64,000 nucleotides of DNA, taken from contig NZ_JAOCKJ010000004.1 of NCBI RefSeq assembly GCF_029844725.1, positions 186,001 to 250,000 of the forward strand, in the 5' to 3' direction. This stretch comes from Pantoea sp. GD03673. Lineage in GTDB: Bacteria > Pseudomonadota > Gammaproteobacteria > Enterobacterales > Enterobacteriaceae. The notes under the pieces were generated by a model. The model worked only from the letters and a program-made list of their open reading frames with translations. It was not told the origin of the DNA and searched no databases. Both the position numbers and the translations under genes were made by a program. Shown here in pieces: positions 27,130 through 35,877 of this stretch. Each line of letters opens with the position of its first letter. Position 1 is the stretch's first letter.

Positions 27130-28368
27130 ATGCGTTTTAAAGGATTGAACATCGGGTTTTTCATTTTGATTCTGGCTATCGCCACCGTCGCGTTTTTCGA
27201 GGTGCTTTCGCCCTATTTTTCGCCGATTTTATGGGCGGCGATTCTGGCTGTTATTTTCCATCCGCTGAAAAGCTGGCTGCGCAACCGACTGGGTGATCGC
27301 AACGGCGTGGCCGCGCTGATTACCCTGCTCTGTATCTGCCTGATTGTGTTCACGCCGCTGGCGATTATCGCCTCTTCGCTGGTGGTTGAAACCAATGCGG
27401 TCTATCACAAACTGCAGACCAACTCATCGCAGTTCCCGGCGGTCTTCGCCGATCTGTTGCAACATCTGCCGCGCTGGGCGAAGCATTTCCTGGCTGAAAA
27501 TAATCTGGATAACGCCGGACAGATTCAGCAGAAGCTCTCCTCGTTTGCGCTTAAGGGCGGTCAGTATGTTGCGGGCAGCGCCTTTATCATTGGCAGAGGC
27601 ACGTTCAGCTTCACCGTCGGCTTTGGCATCATGCTCTATCTGCTGTTCTTCCTGCTGAAAGATGGCTCCTATCTGGTGCATCTGATTCTGGAGGCATTGC
27701 CGCTATCCACTTACGTGAAACATCACCTGATGGTGAAGTTTGCTGCCGTGGCGCGTGCGACGGTGAAAGGCACAGTGGTGGTCGGTGTCGTGCAGGGTAT
27801 TCTCGGCGGGCTGGCGTTCTGGTTTACCGGCATCGATGGCAGCCTGCTGTGGGGTGCCCTGATGGCGTTCCTCTCCCTGATCCCGGCGGTCGGTTCCGCC
27901 ATTATCTGGGTGCCTGCCGCAGTCTTCTTCTTCGCGACCGGCGCACTGTGGAAAGGGCTGTTTCTGGTCGGTTTCTTCGTGGTGATTGTCGGTCTGGTGG
28001 ATAATATCCTGCGTCCGCTGCTGGTCGGCAAAGACACCAAAATGCCTGACTATATGATCCTGATCGCCACGCTGGGCGGCATGGAAATTTACGGCATCAA
28101 CGGTTTTGTTATCGGTCCGGTCATTGCTGCTCTGTTTATCGCCTGCTGGAATCTGCTCTCCGGCCGCGATAACCGCGAGAATATTGAAGTCATCGACGAA
28201 GAGGTGATTGAAGAAGGCAAAAAGCAGTCCGAGACTGCGGCCGAAGCAGCCGCTGAAGCGGCGGCTGCCGCAGCCGATGCGGCCGCTGAAGCGGAAATAA
28301 AAGTGTCGGCATTAGCGGCGGCGGAAAGAGAAGCCGCAGAAAGAAAGGCAGCGGAAAACAAAGCGTAA
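27130..28368 (+). CDS. ydiK: AI-2E-family transporter (YdiK/PerM type) with Ala/Glu-rich tail
   Basis: Inner-membrane protein with about seven or eight segments, family signature in GALMAFLSLIPAVGSAIIWVPA and VDNILRPLLVGKDTKMP. It is closest to E. coli YdiK, whose substrate is not known. At 412 residues it is about 40 longer than YdiK: the extra C-terminus, from about residue 360, is a charged low-complexity tail made of Ala, Glu and Lys that should form a soluble helix or coiled coil. GAGG precedes the start. Confidence 0.85.
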   Translation: MRFKGLNIGFFILILAIATVAFFEVLSPYFSPILWAAILAVIFHPLKSWLRNRLGDRNGVAALITLLCICLIVFTPLAIIASSLVVETNAVYHKLQTNSSQFPAVFADLLQHLPRWAKHFLAENNLDNAGQIQQKLSSFALKGGQYVAGSAFIIGRGTFSFTVGFGIMLYLLFFLLKDGSYLVHLILEALPLSTYVKHHLMVKFAAVARATVKGTVVVGVVQGILGGLAFWFTGIDGSLLWGALMAFLSLIPAVGSAIIWVPAAVFFFATGALWKGLFLVGFFVVIVGLVDNILRPLLVGKDTKMPDYMILIATLGGMEIYGINGFVIGPVIAALFIACWNLLSGRDNRENIEVIDEEVIEEGKKQSETAAEAAAEAAAAAADAAAEAEIKVSALAAAEREAAERKAAENKA

Positions 28369-28387
28369 TTCCGATCGGCCCATAAAA

Positions 28388-28414
28388 AAACCCACCTTGC
28401 GGTGGGTTTTTTTT
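28388..28414. terminator. Bidirectional terminator
   Basis: AAACCCACC, loop TTGC, GGTGGGTTT, with T8 to the right and A7 to the left. It serves both the transporter gene and the convergent small secreted-protein gene. Confidence 0.87.
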
Positions 28415-28432
28415 AACCTGAAAACCAGCGCC

Positions 28433-28750
28433 TTAGTTGGTCGCTTTGTTTTTCAGCTCTTCAGCACCCTGCTTGGTTTTATCCCAGCCTTTCTCAGTGC
28501 CTTCTTTGGTTTTGTGCCAGCCTTTCTGAGCACCTTCGGTGATTTTGCTCCCGGTGGTGTGGCTTTTGCCTTCAGCGGCATGCTCAGACTTCAGCTTCAG
28601 CTCTTTGCCTTCATTCTGGGTCTGATGCAGTTTTTCTTTCGCGGTGTCAGCGCCTTTATGCGCTTCCGCAACGGTGTTATCGGTGGTGGTAGCAGCAAAT
28701 ACTGGCGAGGCCAGCAAAATAGCAGACAGTGCAATAATTGATTTCTTCAT
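28433..28750 (-). CDS. Secreted LEA-like repeat protein
   Basis: 105 residues after AGAGGGAA. Signal peptide MKKSIIALSAILLASPVFA cleaved at AFA-type site. The mature protein is highly hydrophilic, rich in Lys, Glu, Thr and His, with no Cys. Its C-terminal half shows an 11-residue period (GAQKGWHKTKE, GTEKGWDKTKQ, GAEELKNKATN), as in group 3 late-embryogenesis-abundant proteins that protect against drying. The function is inferred from this pattern only. Confidence 0.72.
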   Translation of the reverse strand: MKKSIIALSAILLASPVFAATTTDNTVAEAHKGADTAKEKLHQTQNEGKELKLKSEHAAEGKSHTTGSKITEGAQKGWHKTKEGTEKGWDKTKQGAEELKNKATN

Positions 28751-28888
28751 AATTCCCTCTGTATTCGTTGTTGCCGTGTAGGTTTTAATCCTGGCATAGC
28801 GTTCCCAGGAAAGATTTAAGAATAAACCAGGAATGAAAAAGGGCCAGTTTTCACCAGAAAAAGCCGCTGACTGTAGTTTTTTTACCCA

Positions 28889-29314
28889 TCACCAGAGGGC
28901 AAGCTGTGGATCGTCGTCCGTTTTCGGCGGGTTTCGGCTCACGCGAGCAGGCGGTGCAGGCTGCTGCATCTGATGGGTAATCCACTGCAATAGCACGCTA
29001 ACCACATAGTCCTGCTGTTCCGCGCTCAGCGGCTGGTGCTGCCCGATGTTATGCCACTTACTCAGACAGCCACGGCAGCAGGTCGCGGTGGCGTGCTGCG
29101 CAATAAAAACCGGATGGCCGCGCATTGGCGTCTGTTTTCCATCGTTTTCAGGCTGAGCAGGAGCCAGTCGCTGTGCCACAAATGCTGCGGCATGCTGTCG
29201 TAAAACCGGCTCGCCTTTGCTGCCTGCATACTCATATTCAGCGCGTCCCAGCCGAAAACGCCGACGAAACGGCGACCGTGCCAGCCGGGTAAAAAGATCG
29301 TCAGAAATCGTCAT
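28889..29314 (-). CDS. DUF4186 protein
   Basis: 141 residues. The core LARSPFRRRFRLG and GKQTPMRGHPVFIAQHATATCCRGCL is that of DUF4186 proteins as I recall them; the CCRGC cysteines and the His of GHP/QHATATC suggest a metal site. Function unknown. It starts 12 bp after the cupin gene, so the two form an operon. Confidence 0.8.
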   Translation of the reverse strand: MTISDDLFTRLARSPFRRRFRLGRAEYEYAGSKGEPVLRQHAAAFVAQRLAPAQPENDGKQTPMRGHPVFIAQHATATCCRGCLSKWHNIGQHQPLSAEQQDYVVSVLLQWITHQMQQPAPPARVSRNPPKTDDDPQLALW

Positions 29315-29326
29315 GCTGATTGCCAG

Positions 29327-29599
29327 TCACTCATATTTACGCCCCGCCAGATAGCTGACGCCCTGGGGTCCGAACGCCTCACGATGCAGTTCATTCGGCT
29401 GCAGATGAAACGTCTCACCGGGATGATAGGTGATGTCGCCCTGCTCGGTACTGATGGTGATGTCGCCCCTGAGAATCAGGGCCAGCGCTTCAAAAGGATG
29501 GACGTGATTATCAAGCCGGGCTGAAGCGGCCCGCTCAATCAGTAACGGCTCATCAAAGCCCTGTTCGGCTAACACTTTTCTGAATTCGTTTTCGGTCAT
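29327..29599 (-). CDS. Small cupin-domain protein
   Basis: 90 residues, a single cupin barrel. Motif 1: HVHPFEALALILRGDI; motif 2: PGETFHLQPNELHREAFGP. Metal-binding His residues are present in both. GAGGTG precedes the ATG. Likely a metal-binding sensor or small enzyme; shares an operon with the DUF4186 gene downstream. Confidence 0.82.
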   Translation of the reverse strand: MTENEFRKVLAEQGFDEPLLIERAASARLDNHVHPFEALALILRGDITISTEQGDITYHPGETFHLQPNELHREAFGPQGVSYLAGRKYE

Positions 29600-29768
29600 T
29601 GCAACACCTCAAAGTGGAACTGATCCTAAGCAATGTAGACGATCTTTATCGCCACTTATGGCACGCACCGGGTTCGTAAAGTCGCGCAAACAGGGTTGTT
29701 CACGGGTCATGCCGATGCTGTACTTGCCGTCTCGTTCCCCTATTCTGACAACAGGATGACGCAAAAGT

Positions 29769-30665
29769 ATGCCTGACGATGAAAGAACCGCCCTGCTGTT
29801 GATTAACCGGCGCTCACGCAAAGGACGCACGGAGGCCAGCCGGGCGGAGACGCTGCTGGCGCAGGCCGGGTTTACGCTGCTGCACCCGGACGAGGAGGAG
29901 ACCCGCAGCTACAGCGCGTTAATCGCAGCTTATGCCGATCGCGTCGATGCGGTGATTGTCGGCGGCGGCGACGGCACGCTCAACGCGGCGGCACCAGGAC
30001 TCATGCAGACCGGCCTGCCGCTGGGGATTTTACCGCTGGGCACTGCCAACGATTTTGCCCGTACGCTGGGCATTCCCGCCAGCCTGGAACAGGCGGTGAA
30101 GATTATTGCAGACGGGCGACTGCGCGCTGTGGATCTGGGTGAAGTGAATCAGCACCTGTTTCTTAACGTCTCCAGCATTGGTTTCTCGGCAGAGCTGGCG
30201 CGTAATCTCACGGCTGAATCCAAAAAACGCTGGGGAGTAGGCGGCTATGCCCTGGCGGCGTTGCGGCTGCTGCGGCAGAGCCGCCCGTTCAGCGCCACGC
30301 TGGTGCATCAGGGCCAGCGGGTGCCGATCAAAACGGTTCAGGTGTCGGTGGGCAACGGTCGTTTTTACGGTGGCGGCATGACGGTCGAACAGCGCGCAAC
30401 ACCCGATGATGGGTTACTGGATGTCTACAGCCTGGAGTTACAGCACAGCTGGCAGTTGATTGCGCTGCTGCCCTTTTTGCGGCGTGGCACCCACGGCCGC
30501 TGGCGTAACGTGCGGGCGTTCAGCACAACAGAAGTGACCATTGAGACGCGCCGTCCTCATTACATCAATGCAGACGGCGAAATTATCGGACAGACCCCTG
30601 CGCATTTCCGCCTGATCGCGCGTGCGCTGCAGGTTTATGCGCCCGACGGTGAATCCGTCAGATAA
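29769..30665 (+). CDS. YegS-like lipid kinase (diacylglycerol-kinase catalytic domain)
   Basis: 298 residues. ATP-binding motif VGGGDGTLNAAAPGL at about 63-77 and the conserved LPLGTANDFARTLGIP after it; the C-terminal domain contains GFSAELARNL and VSVGNGRFYGGGM. Proteins of this family phosphorylate lipids such as phosphatidylglycerol (YegS) or diacylglycerol. The substrate here is not determined. Confidence 0.87.
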   Translation: MPDDERTALLLINRRSRKGRTEASRAETLLAQAGFTLLHPDEEETRSYSALIAAYADRVDAVIVGGGDGTLNAAAPGLMQTGLPLGILPLGTANDFARTLGIPASLEQAVKIIADGRLRAVDLGEVNQHLFLNVSSIGFSAELARNLTAESKKRWGVGGYALAALRLLRQSRPFSATLVHQGQRVPIKTVQVSVGNGRFYGGGMTVEQRATPDDGLLDVYSLELQHSWQLIALLPFLRRGTHGRWRNVRAFSTTEVTIETRRPHYINADGEIIGQTPAHFRLIARALQVYAPDGESVR

Positions 30666-30680
30666 GGAAGTGCCCGGGAA

Positions 30681-30914
30681 TCAATGCCTGCTCCCCTTTT
30701 TCTCGGCAATGTCGATCTGTTCGGAAAGGCTGCTGACCAGCGCTTTTGCCATCTCGATCGTCAGACCAAAAAAGAGCGTCTCCTGCAAAGGCTGTTCCTG
30801 AGTGGCTGCCGGATCGACATAGCCGAACTGCAGCACCAGCGCCTGATGACCGTTCAGCGGCCCGATGTGCCAGCCTGTGACCGGATAGAAGGTAAAACGG
30901 GTAAATTCATTCAC
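30681..30914 (-). CDS. BssS-like small protein
   Basis: 77 residues. The core, PVTGWHIGPLNGHQALVLQF followed by ETLFFGLTIEMAKALVSSL and an acidic helix, has the same layout as E. coli BssS (a regulator affecting biofilm formation through indole/uptake signalling). Similarity is judged by eye and is moderate. Convergent with the lipid kinase, 15 bp apart. Confidence 0.6.
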   Translation of the reverse strand: MNEFTRFTFYPVTGWHIGPLNGHQALVLQFGYVDPAATQEQPLQETLFFGLTIEMAKALVSSLSEQIDIAEKKGSRH

Positions 30915-31087
30915 TTTAAACCTGACTGTGAAGCATAACGCTGATTGAGTGTCAGGCCAGCTCGGATAATAAAACGTGGATTGATTAAAGAGCCTGGCGC
31001 AAATCCGCAGAATAACAAGGAAAAGAGCACGATCGGCGTTGACCGGGCGCAGAGCCCGCAGCCCGGCGAATCCTTACGGGGGTCAGG

Positions 31088-31537
31088 CTACTTTTCCGCA
31101 CGGGGAATGATCGAAATATGGCCGTTCACCTCCAGCACCGCATATTTGATCTGATCGAATCGCTCCAGCCCCGGACCGGAGCGTGCCGCTTCAAGCACAT
31201 CGTCAGGATCAATACCGGTCATCTTCATGCGCTCGGTCAGCAGATTGCCATTTTCCACCAGGATCACCGGGCCGCCATCGATCGCCTGTTCTACTACCGG
31301 AAAACGACTTTTCAGTTTGCCCAGCAAAATATCTATTGTGACCAGCGTGATAATGGTCAGCGCCGCACCCGTCACCGAAAAATCGTCGCCCAGCAGCGCC
31401 TGCTGGGTCGCTTCACTGATGATCAGCAGCAGAATCAGATCGAAAGAGGTCATCTGCAACAGGGTGCGTCTGCCAGCAATTTTGAACACCACCATCAGCA
31501 CCAGGTAAATGGCTGCCGCACGTAATACCGTTTCCAT
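31088..31537 (-). CDS. DUF421/YetF membrane protein (short form)
   Basis: 149 residues: three membrane helices with FKIAGRRTLLQMTSFDLILLLIISEATQQALL, then the DUF421 domain ending DQIKYAVLEVNGHISIIPRAEK. It lacks the zinc ribbon of the ycaP homologue. AGAGG precedes the ATG. It follows the anchored protein gene by 12 bp in what looks like one operon. Confidence 0.85.
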   Translation of the reverse strand: METVLRAAAIYLVLMVVFKIAGRRTLLQMTSFDLILLLIISEATQQALLGDDFSVTGAALTIITLVTIDILLGKLKSRFPVVEQAIDGGPVILVENGNLLTERMKMTGIDPDDVLEAARSGPGLERFDQIKYAVLEVNGHISIIPRAEK

Positions 31538-31549
31538 AACGCGCCTCTG

Positions 31550-32059
31550 TCAGGGATAGATCCATTGGGTAAAGCGGACCGGAGGATGGTCATCGCCGTT
31601 AATGGCGACATGAATGCGGCCCGGATCATGTGGCTGCAGACCGAGCCAGATGGCGTGATCCGGTCCGGTGTCGCGGGTGGAAAAGGTCAGCCGCAGATCG
31701 CTGCCGATCGTGACCGCCTCCAGCGGCTGAGGCTGCAGCGTCTGGATTTGCAGGTTATCCAGTGCGCCCGCGCCAATCGTCACAGTAAAGTGGTCGGTTA
31801 CCGGTGCAGTGTAGCGAATACGCATAGCCATATTGCTGTCAACGCGGCCAAACCGCTCATACGCCACCTCAAGGGTGCCATCCGGCGAGCGGGCGCTGCT
31901 GTCACTCAGCACGCCTTTAGAAAAGAGGCCGCATGCACCCAGAATGACCACCAGGATTAACAGATACACCCCTGCCCGCTGAATCAGCCATTCGCGGCGA
32001 ACCCAGCGGAGATCCTCTTTTATCGGGCTATCCACGGCCGCTGTCTGTTCTTTTTTCAT
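31550..32059 (-). CDS. Membrane-anchored protein of unknown function, partner of the DUF421 gene
   Basis: 169 residues from the ATG at 32059 (GAGGAG upstream; a GTG eight codons earlier is less likely). One N-terminal membrane helix at about 24-46 (GVYLLILVVILGACGLFSKG), then a soluble, probably periplasmic beta-rich domain with DGTLEVAYERFGRVD and the C-terminal VRFTQWIYP. I do not recognise the domain. It is 12 bp from the DUF421 gene, so a functional pair is likely. Confidence 0.75.
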   Translation of the reverse strand: MKKEQTAAVDSPIKEDLRWVRREWLIQRAGVYLLILVVILGACGLFSKGVLSDSSARSPDGTLEVAYERFGRVDSNMAMRIRYTAPVTDHFTVTIGAGALDNLQIQTLQPQPLEAVTIGSDLRLTFSTRDTGPDHAIWLGLQPHDPGRIHVAINGDDHPPVRFTQWIYP

Positions 32060-32126
32060 GCTGTTCGTCTCTCCTCTCAGCACACCCGTCCCGATGGCTC
32101 ACCGTCTGAAGCATCGTGGACAGCCG

Positions 32127-33062
32127 TTATTTCGCCCGACGCTCAACCCAGAACGACCAGCTGTGATACAGCAGCGTCAGCGGCATGGCAATTGCAGCCC
32201 CCACCAGCACAAAGCGCTGTGTGACCGGCGATGACGCGCTTTCACTGATGCTGAACTGATGTGGCACCAGCCACGGGTAGAGGCCGCACAGCAGGCCGGT
32301 AAACACGGCGCCGATCAGCATCAGCGTCAGGATGAGCGGGAACAGCGGCCTGGCGCGCCATAAGGCCACAGGCACGGCGATCCAGAGTATTATCATCGCC
32401 ACAGCGGCGACCTTACCCGGCCACCGCTGCCAGCTTTGCTGCCAGATATCTGCATTGAGATAGCCTTCAACAAGAAAGATTATCAGCGCCAGCAGCCACC
32501 ACAGCCAGCTCTGTGCCGCTGCCAGCGGCTGAACCCTATCGCCAATACGCCAGCCGATCCAGCAGCAGGCCAGCAGTGAATTGATCGCCATCAGGCCCGC
32601 GCCGCTGATGAGCGGAATCAGGCTCAGACCATCCGGCAGGCCGGTTTGCGGCTGCGCGCTGATGATCATTCCGGCACACCATCCCTGAATAAAGGTCGCC
32701 AGCGCTGAACTTCCGGCCATGATGCGGTCCAGCCAGTGACGCAGCCGCGACGCGCTCTGGGCGCGGTATTCCAGCGCCATCGCCCGGACCAGCAACGCCA
32801 GTAACATGGCAAACAGCGGCACGCTCAGCTGGCTGGACAGCTGGGCATAGACCGGCGGAAACAGCGCCAGCAGTGCGCCTGCCGCCAGCACCAGCCAGGT
32901 CTCATTCGCATCCCAGACCGGCAAAATACTGTGCGTCATCAGTTCACGCTGCTCCTCATCGTGGAACCAGCAAAACAGCATTCCCACGCCCAGATCAGTG
33001 CCATCCAGGAGCAGATAAAGCAGCAGAGAAAGACAGATAATCAGCGCAGAGAGATCGGCCAT
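32127..33062 (-). CDS. Cytochrome bd-type quinol oxidase subunit II
   Basis: 311 residues, eight or so membrane helices; the N-terminus LSLLLYLLLDGTDLGVGML and the WDANETWLVLAAGALLALFPPVYA stretch are CydB-family signatures. AGGAG lies six bases before the ATG at 33062. It begins nine bp after the subunit I gene stop. No cydX-type small subunit gene is seen after it. Confidence 0.9.
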   Translation of the reverse strand: MADLSALIICLSLLLYLLLDGTDLGVGMLFCWFHDEEQRELMTHSILPVWDANETWLVLAAGALLALFPPVYAQLSSQLSVPLFAMLLALLVRAMALEYRAQSASRLRHWLDRIMAGSSALATFIQGWCAGMIISAQPQTGLPDGLSLIPLISGAGLMAINSLLACCWIGWRIGDRVQPLAAAQSWLWWLLALIIFLVEGYLNADIWQQSWQRWPGKVAAVAMIILWIAVPVALWRARPLFPLILTLMLIGAVFTGLLCGLYPWLVPHQFSISESASSPVTQRFVLVGAAIAMPLTLLYHSWSFWVERRAK

Positions 33063-33071
33063 CACAGACTC

Positions 33072-34436
33072 CTAATCCGGCGTTTTTAGCGCAATCACCA
33101 CCGGCTGCCCTGACGGCAGTTCGCCCTTAACCCGGCGCAGCAGGTAGTGTAAGCCCAGGGCGAAGACCAGAAGGTAGATCAGCAGCACCGCCCCGAAAAT
33201 GGTCAGCGTGGCACCGAGCGACAGCGGTGAAACGCTCTGTTCGGTGCGTAACATGCCGTAGACCGTCCACGGCTGACGCCCCACTTCGGTCACGACCCAG
33301 CCAGACAGCAGGGCGATAAAGCCCGCAGGCGAGAGCCATGCCATCCAGCGCAGTAAGCGCCCTGATGCGGCCAGCCGCCCACGCCAGCGCTGAAAATTAG
33401 CCACCAGCGTGGTCAGTAAGATCACCCCACCCAGCCCCACCATCAGGCGGAAGGCGAAAAAGACCGGCAGCACGGGGGGAATGGCTTCTGCAGGAAAGTC
33501 ACTCAGGCTTTTGATGTGGCCGGAGAGGTTGTGCCGCAGATAGAGCGAGCCGAGAGCGGGCAGGCTCACTTCCAGATGGTTACGCTGCGCCTGCTGGTCC
33601 GGTAACGCAAACAGGCGCAACGGTTCCCCCTCCCCCTGCGGAGGGGGATGCCAGCTGCCTTCCATCGCGGCCAGTTTGGCAGGCTGATAGTCGCGGGTAT
33701 TTTCACCGTGAAGATCGCCAAGGACGATCTGCAGCGGAACGGCAAACAGCAGAAAGGTCAGCGCGCTGTTGAGCATCAGTCGCGAAGCCGGCTCACCCTT
33801 AAAATGCCGAAGTCGCCAGGCCGCAACGCCCATCATCAACACCGCGACGGCAATCAGTGATCCCACCACCATATGACTGAAGCGCCACGGAAAAGAGGGA
33901 GCCAGCAAAATTGACCGCCAGCTTTCAGCCAGAAAAACACCCTGCTCGTTGCGCGTAAATCCGACCGGCGTCTGCATCCACGAATTGGCGGCCAGAATCC
34001 AGAAGGCGCTAAGCAGCGCCCCGGCCGCCACCAGACAGGTCACGGCAAAATGCACACCGGGCCGAATCTTATTGAAGCCAAACAGCATCACTCCGGTCAG
34101 GGCTGATTCAAGAAAAAAGGCGACCAGCACCTCATAAAACATTAAGGGTCCAATCACGCCGCCGACCTGATGCGAAAAGCGCGCCCAGTGCGTACCAAAC
34201 TGAAACTCCATGACGACACCCGAGGCGGCACCAATCGCTACCGTCAGGGAAAAGAGGTTCAGCCAGAAGTGAAGGGCATCCCGGGCGGCCTGCTGCTTTC
34301 CCCACAGCCAGCGCGCCTCAAACCAGACCAGGAACGGTGCCAGCCCCAGCGTCAGCGCCGCCAGCGTGATATGCATGCCCATGGTCAGCGCAAACTGCGT
34401 CCGGGCGATCGTCAAAACCCAGTCACTGTCATTCAT
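33072..34436 (-). CDS. Cytochrome bd-type quinol oxidase subunit I (short Q-loop, CioA-like)
   Basis: 454 residues from 34436; 33 upstream in-frame codons are not homologous. Haem ligand His22 (MGMHITLAALTLG), the conserved Glu in FFLESALTGVMLFG, and the Q-loop opening GENTRDYQPAKLAAMEGSW with Lys and Glu expected for quinol binding. The Q-loop is short, so it belongs to the cyanide-insensitive-type group rather than E. coli CydAB. Terminal oxidase reducing O2 in the inner membrane; operon with subunit II. Confidence 0.9.
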   Translation of the reverse strand: MNDSDWVLTIARTQFALTMGMHITLAALTLGLAPFLVWFEARWLWGKQQAARDALHFWLNLFSLTVAIGAASGVVMEFQFGTHWARFSHQVGGVIGPLMFYEVLVAFFLESALTGVMLFGFNKIRPGVHFAVTCLVAAGALLSAFWILAANSWMQTPVGFTRNEQGVFLAESWRSILLAPSFPWRFSHMVVGSLIAVAVLMMGVAAWRLRHFKGEPASRLMLNSALTFLLFAVPLQIVLGDLHGENTRDYQPAKLAAMEGSWHPPPQGEGEPLRLFALPDQQAQRNHLEVSLPALGSLYLRHNLSGHIKSLSDFPAEAIPPVLPVFFAFRLMVGLGGVILLTTLVANFQRWRGRLAASGRLLRWMAWLSPAGFIALLSGWVVTEVGRQPWTVYGMLRTEQSVSPLSLGATLTIFGAVLLIYLLVFALGLHYLLRRVKGELPSGQPVVIALKTPD

Positions 34437-34808
34437 GCGGGGGTTTCCGGCGCAGAGACGCTGGGAGAAGTGCCTGGCGTGGAGAGGCACGCAGCAGGCA
34501 GCCTTACTTTCATCGAAATCTCCTGGCAGAAACATGATCGAGCCTGCTGGGGCTGCACGACGTCAGCATCGGGATTCCTTCGCCAGCAGAAAGTTTATTA
34601 TCTGTTTATCGTAGTGAAGAAATAAAAAACAGCCAGTTCCGGTGGCGGGATAATAACAATCATGATGAAGATGAATTTATTGTGGCTGAGCGGAAAGAGG
34701 TGAAAGGCGGTTATTATTGCTGACAGTTCTCGCTGCGCTTAAATAAAGGAAAATAAAATTAAGCGAGGCGGATAATTAATCCGGCCCCGCCGTCATCAGC
34801 AGGTCCGC
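34437..34808. other. 372-bp gap before the bd oxidase operon
   Basis: Contains the oxidase promoter on the - strand and the 3' end of the CorA gene. AT-rich centre (34610-34780). No convincing coding frame. Confidence 0.4.
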
Positions 34809-35783
34809 TTACAGCCAGCCGGAGCGTCGCAGTCTGGCCCAGAGTCCGCCACAGGCCACCAGCGTCAGTCCTACCGCCAGCGGATAGCCATAAAGCGATT
34901 TCAGTTCCGGCATATGCTCAAAGTTCATGCCGTACATACTGAACACCACGGTCGGAATGACCAGGATCGCCCCCCAGCCTGCCAGCTTTTTGACCACTTC
35001 ATTTTGCTGCACCGTCACCAGCGCCAGATTGACCTGCATGGCACTGGTCAGCATCTCGCGCATATCTTCTGCGTCGGTGACCACATGGCGGGCGTGGTCC
35101 TGAACGTCGCGGATGTAGGCGCGCAGCGGACGCGGGATCAGATCTTCGTGCAGGTGGATAAGCTGATTGCAGATCTCCTCCACGGGCTGTGCTGCATTGC
35201 GGAGCGACAGCAGGTGACGCCGCATGGTGTAAACCGACTGAACTGACTGACGGTCAAATTCGCTGGTGAAGAGATCGTTCTCCATCTGCCCGACCCGTTC
35301 ATTGAGCGAGGTGGAGAGCTCAGCATAACGGTCAACAATAAAGTCGAGCAGGCAGTAGAGCGGATAAGCGGGGCCAAACTTCAGCAGGGCCGGATTTTCA
35401 GACGCCCGCTGTCGCACCGGGGTATAGCTTTCCGATGCGCCATGACGGATGCTGATCAGGAAGTTTTTTCCGACAAAGAAATGGGTTTCGCCCAGTTCGC
35501 AGCTGTCATCCTTTGCGCATACCGTCTTGACCACGATAAACAGTGATTCGCCGTAATGTTCGATTTTAGGTCGCTGATGGGCATTAAGCGCATCCTCAAC
35601 CGCCAGTTCGTGCAGGCCGAACTCCTCTTTAATCTTCGCCATAAATTCAGCGTCTGGCTGCCACAGCCCGAGCCAGATAAACGCCTCCGGCTCTTTAATA
35701 ACGTCACTGATATCTTCAACGTCAACATCTTCGCCCACACATCCCGGACGGTAAACCCTGCTGCTTACGATCATCTTCTGCAT
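34809..35783 (-). CDS. CorA-family divalent metal ion channel
   Basis: 324 residues: a large N-terminal cytoplasmic domain, a long helix, then two C-terminal membrane helices with the family motif YGMN (in FSMYGMNFEHMPEL). The order and length are those of CorA/ZntB proteins; the ion could be Mg2+, Co2+ or Zn2+. It is not the E. coli corA context, so no symbol is given. Confidence 0.88.
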   Translation of the reverse strand: MQKMIVSSRVYRPGCVGEDVDVEDISDVIKEPEAFIWLGLWQPDAEFMAKIKEEFGLHELAVEDALNAHQRPKIEHYGESLFIVVKTVCAKDDSCELGETHFFVGKNFLISIRHGASESYTPVRQRASENPALLKFGPAYPLYCLLDFIVDRYAELSTSLNERVGQMENDLFTSEFDRQSVQSVYTMRRHLLSLRNAAQPVEEICNQLIHLHEDLIPRPLRAYIRDVQDHARHVVTDAEDMREMLTSAMQVNLALVTVQQNEVVKKLAGWGAILVIPTVVFSMYGMNFEHMPELKSLYGYPLAVGLTLVACGGLWARLRRSGWL

Positions 35784-35877
35784 TCCCGTTGTGACAGTAC
35801 ATGCAGCTTAGCTAAAGCCGGGCCTGTAACCGGATAAAAACAGTAAGGATTTGCTGCGATGCTGTGCGATCAGCGGG

